From Straminergon stramineum (lineage: Eukaryota > Streptophyta > Bryopsida > Hypnales > Calliergonaceae), in contig OY987266.1 of NCBI GenBank assembly GCA_963920665.1, positions 16,559,001 through 16,623,000 of the forward strand: a DNA stretch of 64,000 nucleotides. Reading direction: 5' to 3'. Both the position numbers and the translations under genes were made by a program. Every line of letters starts with the position of its first letter. Position 1 is the first letter of the stretch. This document shows, piece by piece, positions 20,641 to 33,417 of the stretch. Below the pieces are notes generated by a model. It was not told the origin of the DNA. It worked only from the letters and a program-made list of their open reading frames with translations, and searched no databases.

Positions 20641-23600
20641 TGTTTTAAACTCCACCCTCTGAGTTAAAACATGCACACGGGTTCTAATTGTTTGTTAAAT
20701 CAATTATTTAGGGTATTTTCACTTTAAGTTCAATTCGTGCCTTCTAAGCAATGGACACTTTGTTTTTAAATATCCAAATTGAACTCAAATCATGTAATCC
20801 TAAACTTTTAAACTATGATTAACTAAATTAAATACCTAGTCAAAAGATAAATTCAAACTAAAATAAATCTAATCTAACTTGTAGAATGTAATTTGTTCGT
20901 TCCAGAATGATAAAGCAAGTTAAATTTTGACTTCTCTAGTAAAAGAAATGAATGGATGAAATATTGATCCCTAAACTACATCACAACCTTCATCCACAAA
21001 TTAAAAATAATAAAACTAATTGAAATAAATCTAAATTTTAGGGTTAAGGTTCTTAATTATGTTAATACCCTATTTCTAATACTAAACCTAATTTGACCAA
21101 TAATCAAAGAACTTCATCCAAATTAAGATCAAACTTCATCCAACCTTTTTTTACTTAAAATTAAATTATTTTTAAAATGAAAATAGGTTCTAGAATCTTT
21201 AAAAGATTCCCTAATTGATTCCTAATTTAAATGATTTCTTAAATGTTTTTTAGAAATTCTTTTTAATTATCTTCTAATCTAATGTAAATCAAACTTTCTA
21301 TTCTAAAATTATTATTTTTAGGGTTTTATATTTTCAAAATGAAAACTCAGATATTACCTTCCCAACAAGGTAAGACACTAAAAAACTAAATTCCTAACAA
21401 AAAATTTATTAACAAATGAATTTTGTTTTAAAAGCCTAACAAATTAAATTTCATTCATTAATTACTCTTCATCTAAACAAACAATTATAATTTCTAAATT
21501 AATCTAAAATTCGAAATTCTCCCAAGATTTTAAGATTTCTTTGTTTGATTCTTTTGGATGGAATTATCAATTTTTCATCCAAATTTCAAATAAGGTTTAT
21601 CTAATTTTGATTGGTTAAATTTTGGATTATTTACTAAATTAAAATTTAATTGGAATTTTTAAATGTTAATTTTCTTTTCTAATTTTTCTAAAGTTTTCAA
21701 TGGTTTATTCAATCGAGTGAAATTTTAATCAAATTGAAATTAAAAAAGAAAAATATGAAGAATTTTAACGTACCTTTCCCGTGAATAGGTCGATCATACT
21801 GTCCTTGAGGATCATGAGATGGATGGTTTCATAGTAACCTACTCCTTCATCCTCCATTTTGCTAATCCATTGCGCAATTTGGAATTAATCCTTGGTTGTT
21901 TTTGTATTTTTTGTTCTAATTTCAATTTTTCTACTAATAATTATGGGATTTTATTAATTTTGGTTGTATTTTAAACAATTCCTAATTAGTTAGTAATTAT
22001 TTTTATACCTCAAAACCTTTTAAATCCACTAAATCAAATCAAATCTAATAAATCCTAATTATTTTGTAATTTTCTAATCATCCAAAAGATATTAGTTGGC
22101 ATTTTGTCTTTATCTATTTGTCTTATTACACCTAATAAAACAAAACCTAACCAAAGCCTAGCCTTCTAATTCTTATAGGATTCCTAATTAATGACTAACC
22201 AACAAATTAATGAATAGTAATGAGAATAAAATTTCAAATAAAATCCAAGAGATTCTTACCTTATTAATTGTTTAGATTCTTCTTCCTTTCGTCTCCAACC
22301 TTTCTCTTCAACTCTCTCATTTGTTGCTTTGCGTTTCATGTTTTTAAGATTTGGTGAGAGTGATGTGAGTTGATGAATTTTCAATGAGTTATTCAGTTAA
22401 TTGTTGATAGTGTTAGCACCTCCTAAATTAATTTCATTCATGAAATAAAAATAAAAAACCTTACCTTAAGTTCCAGTCTTTGATCAGTATACCCCCACAG
22501 CTTCTAGTAACTGGATTTATTTCACAAATAGTTGTTGTCTTCACTCCGGGTTGAGTTGGCTCCTCTCACAGTCTCCCTATGCTTCCGAACTCCCCTTGCA
22601 ATCTCCCAATATTCTCAGGCTCCCTTTGCAGTCTCCCAATTGTTGCCCTCGCGTTGCCACATGGTGAGGTGTGACTAGATCGAGTTTTGTCACCTTCTCC
22701 CGGCCCCCACATGTCCCTCGACTTGGCCCCCTGTATGTCACCCGGCTTAACCCCCATGTGTTCTATGGTCCTAACTCTCACACTCTGGTTACTTTGTCTG
22801 CTTTCCTTATTTTAATTTCGGATACCGATCACTAGATTTTTGGAAACTTCCACTAATTTTTACTTAACCTAATACTAATTAACTAACTCATCGATTTTTT
22901 CTTTGGATTTTTGGGAAATTTTTTTCACTATGACTATGACTATTTTGGAGGGAATTTTAGGGTAGTTTCCTAACTTCTTATATTCTAAATAACAATCTAA
23001 TTTTTGGGTATTTTTGGAATAAATTTAAACTAACAACTAAAGTATTCTAATCTAACTGTGATTCTATTTTGGAATAATTTTAATAACTCTAACTAAGGAA
23101 AAAACTAAGCTAAATTTTGAGGTTTTTTCTAACTATTACTAAAAGTTTTATCAAGAATTCAAACTAAAGAACTTTGACTAATTTTCTCTAATTCTTCTCA
23201 TAAAATCAAATGTCCCCAATCACTACCATATGCAAGGCATTTTTCAAGCACACAAATAAAGAAGTTTCTCTAATGGTTTCAAGTACTTAAATACTTGGAA
23301 CCACCTTGAAAAAGTATAAATTTTGGAAATTCCAAAGTCAAAGCTTTACCGTGTGGGGGCAACCCTAGGCATACATGATATTAATGGTTAAAGAATAGTA
23401 TTTTGAAAATTCAATCTTTAAAGGAGGTATACATGATAGTGTTTAATAAAGCATTAAAGAGTAATTTCTCAAAATTTCAAAGTATCCAAGATTTAATTAC
23501 CAAAGGAGGTACGTATGATAGCGTTTAAATTAAACTTTAACAATTAAAATCCCAATTTCTGTTATACAACGAATTTTGGACAAAGGTTGGTTTAATAAAC

Positions 23601-24379
23601 TTTTAGCAAAGTCAAGCTTCGCTGCCTTAAGCATATTAACAACAAAATCTGTTGTAATGAGTACAAATTGTTAGTATTCAAGAAATCTTAAACAAAATTA
23701 GAGTTTGGAGGTTGATCTCTTCCAAAATTCTCACAAATCAAAGAAAATGGAGGCTTAGCCTCAAGAACTCAAAGAAATCAAATAGAAATCACTTTGAAGG
23801 GACCCTCTTATCCTTCAAAGTGTGCAAATCAAGAAATAAAATGAAAATCAAGTCGAATCTCGATTTGGATCAGTACTCCGACCACGCCGATAGTATAGGA
23901 AAAACAAAACAAAATTTTAGTTATGAGAATGAGGTTACTGAAAACCTCGAGGGGCGGGCCATTTATATTTGTCCTAGGTCCCTCTTCAGTAAGTTGTTGG
24001 TGGAAAAACAATTACTTTCAACTCCTAGATATTTTCTAAACTATCCTAATGTATTTCCCAAATAATCTTTGTTTAATGGAAGAATTCTCTTGAATCCTCT
24101 CCATTTATCTAATAAATCTTGGCCAAATTAAATCTAAAATCTTTTTCCAAAGATATTTTGAAAATAACCCTAATTAACCTAGATATTTTGCTAATTAACT
24201 CAAAGTATTTCTAAATTGTCTTTTTTTAAACAAAAGATGGATTGTTAAGCAAGAAAAGAGATCTTACGCAAATCCAATCTTCAATTTTCCAAAAGATATT
24301 TGTGAAATTAACTTTGAATTACTATTAATTACTCTAAAAAAATCAAATCTATTGTTGAACCCTTCCTATCTTCTAGGGA
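20641..24379. other. AT-rich stretch, no gene recognised
   Basis: Very AT-rich DNA with many aatctaa and aaattaatt words and short non-conserved frames only. The one distinct feature is the GC-rich minisatellite at 22561-22700. Confidence 0.45.
22561..22700 (-). repeat. GC-rich 30-bp minisatellite
   Basis: On the minus strand a 30-bp unit repeats about three times, giving the peptide pattern IGRLQREPEN, IGRLQGEFGS, IGRL in a 71-codon frame (22781-22566). Its G-rich strand and period resemble the arrays inside family A copies 2 and 4, so this may be a relic of the same position. I do not call the frame a gene. Confidence 0.5.
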
Positions 24380-24950
24380 GCAACTCCAAATTGAAAAACG
24401 ATTGTGCCATTGTGTTTAGAAGACCCAAAGTAGCCTAGGAGACCCCCAACCCTTTTCTTCCTAGCCATTTGTAAGTGTAAAATCAACTTACAATAACTCC
24501 AAAGAAAAGTCAAACTTTAATTTTTGGAATTTGTTTCTTTTGAGGAAACTGTCTAGCTAGGGTAATTTAGAAGGTTCATGGGAGTAATAAAAGACCCCTC
24601 ATTTACATCATTTAGACATTGCTAGCTCCTGATACGTCGGTCAACCCGCGGTCAAGTTGTAAATTCTTCAAAGTTCAATGTTGTTGCCAATTCTAGTACT
24701 TAGGAATGTCAGAATGTCTTCAAACTTTTGGGGGCGTTTCCTTAGAACAAAAAACACTATCCTAATTTTTTGTGGGATTTTACCTCAACATAGATAAGTT
24801 CTAGGAAATATACGACCATGTTTAAAGGAAGTTAACTTCCCATGAAGTCATTGTAATTGTTTCGGAAAAATCCAAAATTTTTTGGTTAGCTTCTAAGAAA
24901 CTTCCAAAACCAAAGTGCAACATTACATTTCACTTTGCACTATTCATAGG
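24380..24950 (-). repeat. Family A repeat, diverged reverse fragment
   Basis: It matches the A segment in reverse: gcaactccaaattg, gattgtgccattgtgtttagaag, gatacgtcggtcaacccgcgg, ttttttgtgggattttacctc. It stops abruptly where copy 2 begins at 24951. The remaining part of this copy is not found on the far side of copy 2. Confidence 0.6.
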
Positions 24951-25537
24951 TGTGAGCGCCAAATTACCCACCCTTGGTAATTCGTGAATACAACTAGGTT
25001 CTAGGTTTCGACTAAGTGACTCCTACTTTTGGCCAACCGAATGGATGGCTTGTTGTATAACCTGGATGGAACCTATACCAAGGCAAAACTAACCTAAGAA
25101 ACTTCTAGGTCATCTTTCACCATTTTAAAAAAACATAAAACTCAACCCTATCTGACCTTCCTAGCCAAAGTTATAGATGGATGAAGTTTGGCCGCTACTC
25201 GGTTCTTCAAACTTCATCCATCAATCACACCCAATTCCTCAATTCAAAAAGATCCAAAATTTGGAGGGATGGTTCACAAAGATTGCCCCTACCTAGATCT
25301 GAAGTTGTACCTTGATCAGGGATTTCTATCGAATTTTCATCCAAGCCTTATCCAAACTTCATCCACTAATTTCTCCTAGTCTATAGCTCGGAATTGACTT
25401 TTCTCTTCAGCCCTGGACCCTAATTGGAAGCATCTTCCTAATGTGTTTCATTCTCTGTTAGACACGGAGTTTAGCTATTCTTCATCCAATTTGACCCTAA
25501 ACTTCATCCAACAATAACTTCCTCAATTTTCACCCGA

Positions 25538-26938
25538 TGTCGAGTAGAGAGGCCTTGCCTTGGGAAAACGCGGGACTTCTAGCTGCAACTAGATGTGGTT
25601 CAAATAATGGAAGATCCCGTGGCCAAGGTCACAAACATAAGTATAAAATCCCCCCCCTAATAATGCCATATGAATCAAAATACTATCACCCTTCCATACA
25701 CCCCTCCAAAAATGTCATGGAGTCTCAATATACCCCATGCATGGTAAAAATTTTAGAAACAAAGTCATATCCTTCATGAACTCTCCTCGAAGAAGTGTCT
25801 GATAGTTTATTGAGTGCCACGTTCGCTATACAACTCCAAACTAAGAGTGTGATATGCCTCTGAAAAGCTAACAAAATTTTCTACAACCTCTCTAAAATTC
25901 ACTCAAAACTAAAATACTGTCCGACTTTTATGGTCGGTCAAAGTTCACCCTTCCCAACTCAAAGGCAGCTCACCTATACTTCACTCTCAAGCCCATAACT
26001 TTCTCATACTACCTCCAAATCAAGAAAATAAACCCATTTTGGAAAGCTAACATGAACATCTACAAGCTCTCTAAGTTTTACTCAAATACAAAGCACTGTC
26101 CACATTTCATAGCCTTTCAAAACTCACTCACTTGGAAACCCGAAAGTATCCCTTCACCCTTTTACTCTCAAGCCCATAACTTTCTCATACTACCTCCAAA
26201 TCAAAACAATAAACCCATTTTGGAAAGATAACATAAACATCTGCAAGCTCCCTAAGTTTCACTCAAACACAAAATACTGTCCACATTTCATAGCCTTTCA
26301 AAGCTCACTCTCTTGAAAGTTTGAGGCAACTTCACAACACTTCACTCCCAAACTCATAACTTACACATACTAACTCCAAACTTCATGAGTGATAACTTTT
26401 TGGAAATACAAAAACAAGATATACAAGCTCTCAAAAATTCATTATCAAACTCTCCATGTACAAAGTGCTATCCCCTCCCAAAGTGACGGCTTCCTTAAGC
26501 AAAACAAGGAGGAGGAAGAAGATGATCCTCAACCTCATCCGCCACCTCAACCTCCATGCCATCCACTTAAGTTAGTGGATTTTGGCCACTAAGATGCCAC
26601 ATGGGCCATAATACCCACATGGGCCACTTCCTATTCTCGATAAGTCTATCCATATCATTTATGTGGGTTTCTAATCCATTAAAAATAAAATAAAAATAAG
26701 GAAAAAGGTAAAACAAGTTTTATCCTTTGTTTTTACAACTTCAACTTAACTAACTAACATATTAAAATATCTTCTAGTATAGAAATCAATGAACTAAATG
26801 TTTGTCAAATAGAGGTAAAAAAAAAGAGTTCAAGTGGAGTATAACCCCATTTGTTTCTTGAAACTCTACAAAAAAAAACACTCCAATTTAACAAACAATT
26901 ATGCATTTTCACATAATGAATACATTTACAATACAACA
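25538..26938 (-). mobile_element. Solo LTR (about 1.4 kb) nested in family A copy 2
   Basis: On the plus strand the element runs from TGTCGAGTAG to ATACAACA, and on the minus strand from TGTTGTATTG to CTCGACA. CCGA(T) flanks both sides (25534-25538 and 26939-26943), a 4-5 bp duplication depending on which side owns one T. The empty site cacccgatttggg is visible in copy 1 near 18690 (reverse complement). Its 5' part matches 20285-20640. It contains three to four 180-bp subrepeats. The minus orientation is inferred from the relative at 20285. Confidence 0.78.
25800..26500. repeat. Degenerate 180-bp tandem subrepeats inside the solo LTR
   Basis: The phrase actctcaagcccataacttt occurs at 25983 and 26164, 181 bp apart, with whole units aligned (ctccaaatca, cccattttggaaag, aagctc, actgtcc, tttcatagcctttcaaa). 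Weaker units lie on both sides. Confidence 0.75.
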
Positions 26939-27107
26939 CCGATTTGGGCATGCCTTAAGGTTTTAGAAAGCCACGGCTTCTCTCTTTATGCCTATGTCTC
27001 TGGAAATGACCTAACCTATGGTCCTACGAATTTGACCTAGGGATAGGCCTCGGTCCAAGCTACTAAATTCTAGTTAGAGCCCTAAGGAAGGTTTGGGGAG
27101 GTTTAAT

Positions 27108-27167
27108 TCATACCTTGGAACTTGAGTCGCTGCTCACACCCACTTGAAGTTCTACCTCCTCCGCCAT
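27108..27167 (-). other. Conserved 20-codon frame or first exon in family A copy 2
   Basis: On the minus strand ATG to TGA encodes MAEEVELQVGVSSDSSSKV. Length, Met-Ala start, Ser-Ser-Lys-Val end and the AAG|GTATGA junction are shared with the frames at 18209 and 55768. See those entries for the alternative splice-donor reading. Confidence 0.45.
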
Positions 27168-27779
27168 GAACTCCCATGCCGTGAGACAACGAACCACCCT
27201 TCTCATCATAAAATAAATTGGTACAAGGATTTAATTGCCGATTTTATTTTCCCTATTTATTTCCTCCTCCCTTCTTTTCTTTTCTCCCACACTCTAAGGT
27301 GGCCTAATTAACTCTGATCTTCCTACTAAGATAATCTTAAGTACGCGTCATCCCCTCCTTCAAGTTGAGCTACTTCTTACGTCTTACACTTACGTCTCAC
27401 ACTTAATCTTGGGGTGATTACCTACTTCTAATCTAAGGGCCTAAGTATGTCTTGTGGATTTCCCCTCTGTCTTTCTTATCTACTTTCGCTTCCTAAACTT
27501 TAAATTGTCCTTCTTCTTACCTCTCTCTCATTCTTTTGTTCATTTAATTATTACCTTGAAGGTGGTTTGCGAGAGACAAGGAGTTGGATTCCCCGCCCCA
27601 ACGGTTGCTTAGTGTCGTGGAGTTTGTTGCAAACCTCCTCTCTTCTTTCACCTTGATTATCGAGCCTTTTCTCTTCTCCCCCTTCTTCTTGACAACTCCC
27701 TATTCTCCCTTGCCTCACCCCTGGACAGATCTCTTCTTTCTCACCCCTGGATAGCCCTTCTCTCTCTCTCACCCTGACC

Positions 27780-28035
27780 CCCTAGGAAGCCCCAGTGATG
27801 GACCCTGACTCCCTAATACCCCCCAAGCATGGACCTCGACTCCCCAATAAGCCCTAGTCGCAGACCCGACCCCCTAGTAAGCCCCGATGCAAACCCCGAC
27901 TCCCAAGAACCCCGGTGCGGACCCTGACTCCCGAGTGAACTCTAGGGTAGACCCCGACTCCCCAATAAGCTCCAATAGCGGACCCAGCCCTCTAGTAAGC
28001 CCCGGTGCAGACCCCGACTTCCCAATACCCCTGCC
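27780..28035 (-). repeat. GC-rich minisatellite in family A copy 2, period about 30 bp
   Basis: About eight units of the type gaccccgactccccaataag-cccnngtgca, imperfect and G-rich on the minus strand. It lies between the B segment and the leader, as in copies 1 and 4, but with a unit unlike either. Confidence 0.75.
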
Positions 28036-31000
28036 TTGACTACCAGCAACCTTCATTGTCGATACCTAGCCCTGCCCTGCTCGATGCCCAGGTTTGGCCT
28101 TCCAAGTATCAGGGTCTTAGTAGGTTGGGTATTGGGCTAGTTTGGGCATTTGCTGATTTTTTGCAAATGCTAGGGGGTTTGAGACAGGCCATGGCCGTGG
28201 GTTGCGGGTGTAAACCGGACTTGTGGAGGGCCACCCTCACTTGATTTCTCTCTAATTGCTTTCTACCCTAGACTTTGACTTCTACTTCTACTCTTTTGGG
28301 GCTTAAACCTTGGTTTGTTCCCAATGTGTTTTGGGAACTAAAACTTTTAGGAGGGACCATGTGATCTCATAGCTCTCTCGTGAGGTGGTTTTAATGCACT
28401 ACTAATACTTTTTACCCTAAGGGGGTTCAAAGTTTCGCCATCGTTTCCCCTCTTAATACACTGCTAAGACTTTTTACCCCAAAGGGTTCAAAGCTTCACC
28501 ATTGTCCCCCCTTTTAATACACTCCTAAGACTTTTTACCCCTAAGGAATTCAAAGCTTTGCTATCCCTCCACTACCTCACACACCACGAGGACTCCTTTA
28601 CCCTATGGGTTCAAAGCTTTGCCGTATGGTGGGTCCCACTACCCTCACACCCTCATGCTTGTCATCTAAGGAATAACACCTTACAGTAAGGGGCAAGGCC
28701 AAAAGACAAAGGAAGGGACTTTGAAACTCAAGTCTAGCGACATAGGTTAGTAATATTAATAACTTGAACTAAAGGCCCCCTAAAGCGATATCGCCAATCA
28801 TATGGGGGGTTGTTCTAGGGTTAGTACACAAGAAACAAAGGGAGTGACCAAACGGGCCTCCCAAAGGTAAGCACCCACAACCTCTAGCAATCTAGGAAGT
28901 TAGAAAAAGTTTCCAAGCTCAAGCTTAGAAGAGTTACTAACATGCTCAATAAAAAAAAAAGGCAAGGGAACCCCGAAAGACCTTGCAAGCTCCAAGAACA
29001 ACAACAATGGCCAAAAGTGACCCCAAAACACCATTGCAAGGTTTGTGGTTAAGTACCACAATTTCCAACACAAATTAGACCCAACGGACCCAATTACACA
29101 AAAAGGGGTGGTGAGAGAGGAGAAGGGATGCCCTTTTATACTCTTTCTCCATCACCCACCTCCTCTCGTTCATCTAAGTTAACCTTATCTTCTTGGATTT
29201 TCATCCTATGTTAGCCCACTAAGTTAATTTTTGGAGATTAACTCCAAATTGCAAACAAATTGCGTCCTTGGTTTTAGAAGGCCATTTTTAATCTGTAGGG
29301 AATCCACTTCCCCTTTTTCTATCTTCAAAATCACAATGAAACCTAGCACCAACTTAACGCCAAAAATCGGGAAAATTTTCAACTTTGGGGGGTTGACTTT
29401 TCTAACAAAAGTAACTAGCCTAGGCTCCTAAGTAGGTACGGGGGAGTGAGAAAAGACCTATCTTGCAATCCATTCTACTTCCGCATGATCCCGCTCCGTC
29501 GGTCAAACCCACCGTGGACTTTAATTTCCATTAATTGCCAAGAATGCTGCAGATTTGGGTACTTCTGACTATCAGAATGTTGTGAAACTTGTTGAGGACG
29601 CTTATTAACATAAATGAAGATATGCTGATTTTTAGTGGGATTTTACCGCCAACTAGGAAATTTCCAAGAATTTCCCATCACAGGTTTGGATAGTTGACTG
29701 TTCGGAAAGACATCTTCTGACTATCACAAAATTTCGAAACTTTTAGTGGAACATCCTATGGGATCCCAAAACACATGTATAGGCTCATATTTTGACTCTA
29801 CACATCAGCCCAGGGGGAACAATTTCCACCCCCTCGTTTAATTATCAATGGCCGGGGAATCTTCTACACTAGGGGGAATCTTGGCGAACTGACTTCTTCG
29901 TTGGTCCCCAGGCATGGGATTAGCCCCAAACCACCCTCATTGGACCTTAGATTCCTCCACAGTCGCATCTTGATATTTTCACATCTACAAGCCTACAAAT
30001 TGGAGTTTTGTTATTTCGTTGGTGGAATGGGGAAACTAGAACCTATCTCCGGGAATTGTCCTATATACCTCACCAACATTCCCTCAACCAAATCTAGCTT
30101 AGAGATGTCTGTTCCACAGTTCCACCGAGGGCTCCGAGTCTGATACGCCCATCATTCAAAATTAACCAATTTGCCACAATTAATTGGATTCTAATCTATT
30201 TACAACTCGTGGTTGGGCCTTTCTAGCTACAACATTCTCACACTAGACCAAATACTATATTGGAATGTGACATTTCTATTTTGGTTCTACACTCTTTTTA
30301 GGGTTTTTTTGTATAATAAAGTGCAATTAAAATGACAAAATATGGGGGGAAAAAAAATGAGCCTCTGGTGACAAATTGGGGGCTCACAATGCTAAACTTT
30401 ATTTTGTCCCAAAGCATTTTGGGAACTAAACTTTGTATAGAAAAACCACAAGGATTCAAGGTTCACCCATGTAGTGGTTTTAACACACAACTTAGACTCT
30501 TTGATCCATAAAGGGATTTAAACTTTCGTCATGGGGGTCACCTCTAGTACACAACTACGACTCTTGGACCCTTGAGGGATTCAAAGCTTCGCCATCACGG
30601 CAGGACTTACCAACCCTCATACTCTCATGGCTCCCTTTCAGAACCACCACGTTAGTATTGGAGGACAAAAAAGATACTTGACACCTAATAGTTAGCTATA
30701 CGGAATTAGTACAACAGCAATTTGATCTAAAGGCCCTCCAAAGCGACATCACTTGGTCATATAAGGGGGGTATTCTAGGGTAAGTACAAAGACAAGACAT
30801 AAAGGGAGACTAAGGAACCCTCTCAAAAGATACACGAAACCACGACCTCTTAACAACAAGATAAAAGTGGACTCTCAAGCCTCAAAGGCTTAGGAGAGTT
30901 AGTAAAAAGAGCTCAAGGTACAAGGGAACCTCAAAGACCTCATGAGCTTGAAAAGAAACAACAATAGCCAAAAAGTGTCCAAAAAACATTGTTGCAAGGT

Positions 31001-32323
31001 TGGTGGCTAAAAATGTCACAATTCCAATATAAATTGGACCCAACAAACCCAAATACAAAAAATGAGGGTAGTAAAAGAGGAAAAGGGGTGCCCTTTTATA
31101 CTCTTTTCCGGGCACTCACCACATCTCGTTCATTTGAGGTAACCCTATTTTTTTGGATTTTCATCCTCATCCTCAAGGATTTTCATCTTATATTGGTCTG
31201 TAAACCTAACTTTTGGAGATTAACTCCAAATCACAAACGGATTGCACCGGTGGCTTAAGAATGCCATTTTTTAATTATAAGAATTCCTAACCCTTGTCCT
31301 AACTCCAAAATCTCAACCAAACCTAGCACCAACTTAACGCCAAAATCGAGTAAAAGTCCAACTTTGGGAGTTTGATTTTTTTGGAAAAAGTAACTAGCCT
31401 AGGCTCTTAAGTAGGTATGGTGGAGTAAGAGAGGACCTATCTTGGGCCTCATTCTACTTCCATATGCTCCCGCTCTACTAGTCAATTCCATCGTGAACTT
31501 TAAATTCTATTGGTTCTCGAGGAATCTTGGAGGTTCAGGTACTTCTAACTATTGAAATGTCTTGAAACGTATCAAGGAGGCTTATTAACATAAAAGAAGT
31601 TATTCTTATTTTTAGTGAGATTTTACCACCACCTCAATAATTTCTATTAATTTTCAATTGTAGATTTGGATAGTTGACCGTTCAAAAAGGCATCTTCTAA
31701 CTATTAGAAAATTACAAAACTTTTCGTGAAACCTCTCATGGAATCCAACAACACATGTGTAGGTTTATATTTTTACTCTACACATCCGCCTAGGGGGGAG
31801 AAAATCCACTCCCTCATTTAATTGCTAGTGACCAGGGAATCTTTCACACTAGAGGGAATCTAAGCGAACCGACTTTGCCATTTATTTCCAATCATGGTTT
31901 TAACCCCTAGTCACCCTCCTTTGGCCGTAGATTCCTCCATGGTCTCATCTTGGTATTTTTAACACCTGCAAGCCAACAATTGGGGTTCCATTATTTCATC
32001 GATGGAATGGGAAAATTGGAACCTATCTCCAGGAACTAACCTAAATGACTCATTAGGGTTCCCTCAACCAATATTAGCCTAGAGATGTCTCTCCTATGTG
32101 GAGTTTTGAACCTGGTGTACTCATAACACATAATCCATCAATTTGCCATAATTAGTTGGGTTCTAACCTATGTACAACTCGTGGTTTGGGGCATTCTAGT
32201 TATAATATTCTAATTCTAAACCAAATACTATATTGGTACTTGACACACCTATTTTGGTTCTACACTCTTTGGGGGGCTTTTTGTATATAAAACTACACTT
32301 AAAATAAAAAAATATGAAAAAAA

Positions 32324-33373
32324 CACTACAAGAAAAAGCAATGTCCAATCTAACATGAAAATGAACTAGTATATGTTCATTATTTTTGTTGGTTAAGACA
32401 TCTTGATTCGGACAATAATCAACAAAACGAAGTTGATTTTATTTTGTGATTTTATCAAATTTCTATAATTAAAAAATCCGCCACATATATTGCCACCTCG
32501 GCAAAGTTACCACGTACGCAAGGCCATCACGTCAGCAAACTCGCCATGTACACTAGACTATAAAATTTGATTAAAATTTAATTCTTAAATTATTTTAGGA
32601 CTTTGTTCATGTTTGAATATTATGAGCTTGATCATTGAACTTAGAGGACTACTTACCTTGATATGAGAAATGTACAGAACACAAGACCTTTGTACAAGAA
32701 GGGTGGTAGAAGGTAGGACAAACAATATGGGATATGTGTACTTAGGAGGAGTAGGAGCTCAACCGCTCATAGTTAATTTAAAACCAGTCAACATATTTTT
32801 AGTAGAATTTCAGACCTCATTTAAGCATAGTATAATACTCTTTTTCAAAAAACTTTGAACTTGAAAAAGGTGGGAAATCAACCCAAATTTCACGGTTTTC
32901 ACCTTCAAAAATCCGTTTAACATTTGGAGACACAAATCAAAAGTTATGGGCAAATTTCAGAGAGGGGTTGGAAGGAACATTTTTTTGGATAATTTAAAAC
33001 TTCCTCTTTGAAATTTGTCTATAACTTTTTATTGGAGACTCTAAATTCCAAATGGACTTTTGGAGGTGAAATTTAGGTTAATTTCCCACCTTTTCTAGTT
33101 CAAATTTCTAATAATCTAACTAATTTAAAGTCCTCAAGTTTCCTCAAATCAAATTTTAAATCGAAGAGCACTTAAATTTTACTCATAGTATGATTAATTG
33201 ATTGTTGAATCAACTAAGCAAATTTTAGTTTGGTAACAATCAACATATTTTTTATGATTGTTATTTTTTTCAAGAAATGTAGTAGCTGAATCAACATATG
33301 AACTTTCATTTTTTTCACAATCAACACAAATTAGATGATCTTATGTTGATTGGGGCCCTGTTTTCTTGTAGTG
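32324..33373. mobile_element. Non-autonomous CACTA DNA transposon (1050 bp)
   Basis: The ends are CACTACAAGAAAAAG and, inverted, CACTACAAGAAAAC, the classic CACTA (En/Spm) terminal repeat. AAA flanks both sides, fitting the usual 3-bp duplication although the site is A-rich. The same site in family A without the insertion is visible at about 30340-30360 and, in forward orientation, 13545-13575. Near the left end it has repeated gccac/ccacgt words that recall the subterminal repeats of the larger CACTA at 57109. No transposase is encoded, so movement would need one supplied in trans. The core is a long inverted repeat. Confidence 0.9.
32857..33101. repeat. Long imperfect inverted repeat in the CACTA core
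   Basis: Arms 32857-32965 and 33003-33101 are reverse complements with scattered mismatches and small gaps, for example gaaaaaggtgggaaatcaac against ggttaatttcccaccttttc, separated by 37 bp. A transcript could fold into a hairpin of about 100 bp. Confidence 0.8.
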
Positions 33374-33417
33374 AAAAGAAAGAGTGAGTCCCTAGTGATG
33401 AATTGGGGGGGCTCACA

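Larger units (their letters stand above)
24951..30388 (-). mobile_element. Family A element, reverse copy 2, with a nested solo LTR
   Basis: It begins TGTGAGCGCCAAATTACC on the plus strand and ends GGGGGCTCACA at 30388. Read on the minus strand it has the same order as copy 1: A segment (30388 to about 29100), B segment (about 29100-28300), minisatellite (28035-27780), 20-codon frame (27167-27108) and tail. Removing the solo LTR at 25538-26938 gives about 4.0 kb, close to copy 1 without its insertions. Flanks catagg and atgct do not match, so no target duplication is visible. With copy 1 it forms a large inverted repeat around a spacer of about 5.6 kb. Confidence 0.65.
30389..33417 (-). mobile_element. 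Family A element, reverse copy 3, 3'-truncated and carrying a CACTA insertion
   Basis: The family A end GGGGGGCTCACA lies at 33417. The A segment follows on the minus strand down to about 31150, then the B segment to 30389, where it stops against the end of copy 2. A 1050-bp CACTA element interrupts it at 32324-33373. Minisatellite, 20-codon frame and tail are missing. Confidence 0.65.

Noticed and set aside
25538..26938. CRISPR-like or satellite array
   Set aside because: The 180-bp units are contiguous and degenerate, inside an LTR with target duplication; no spacer structure.
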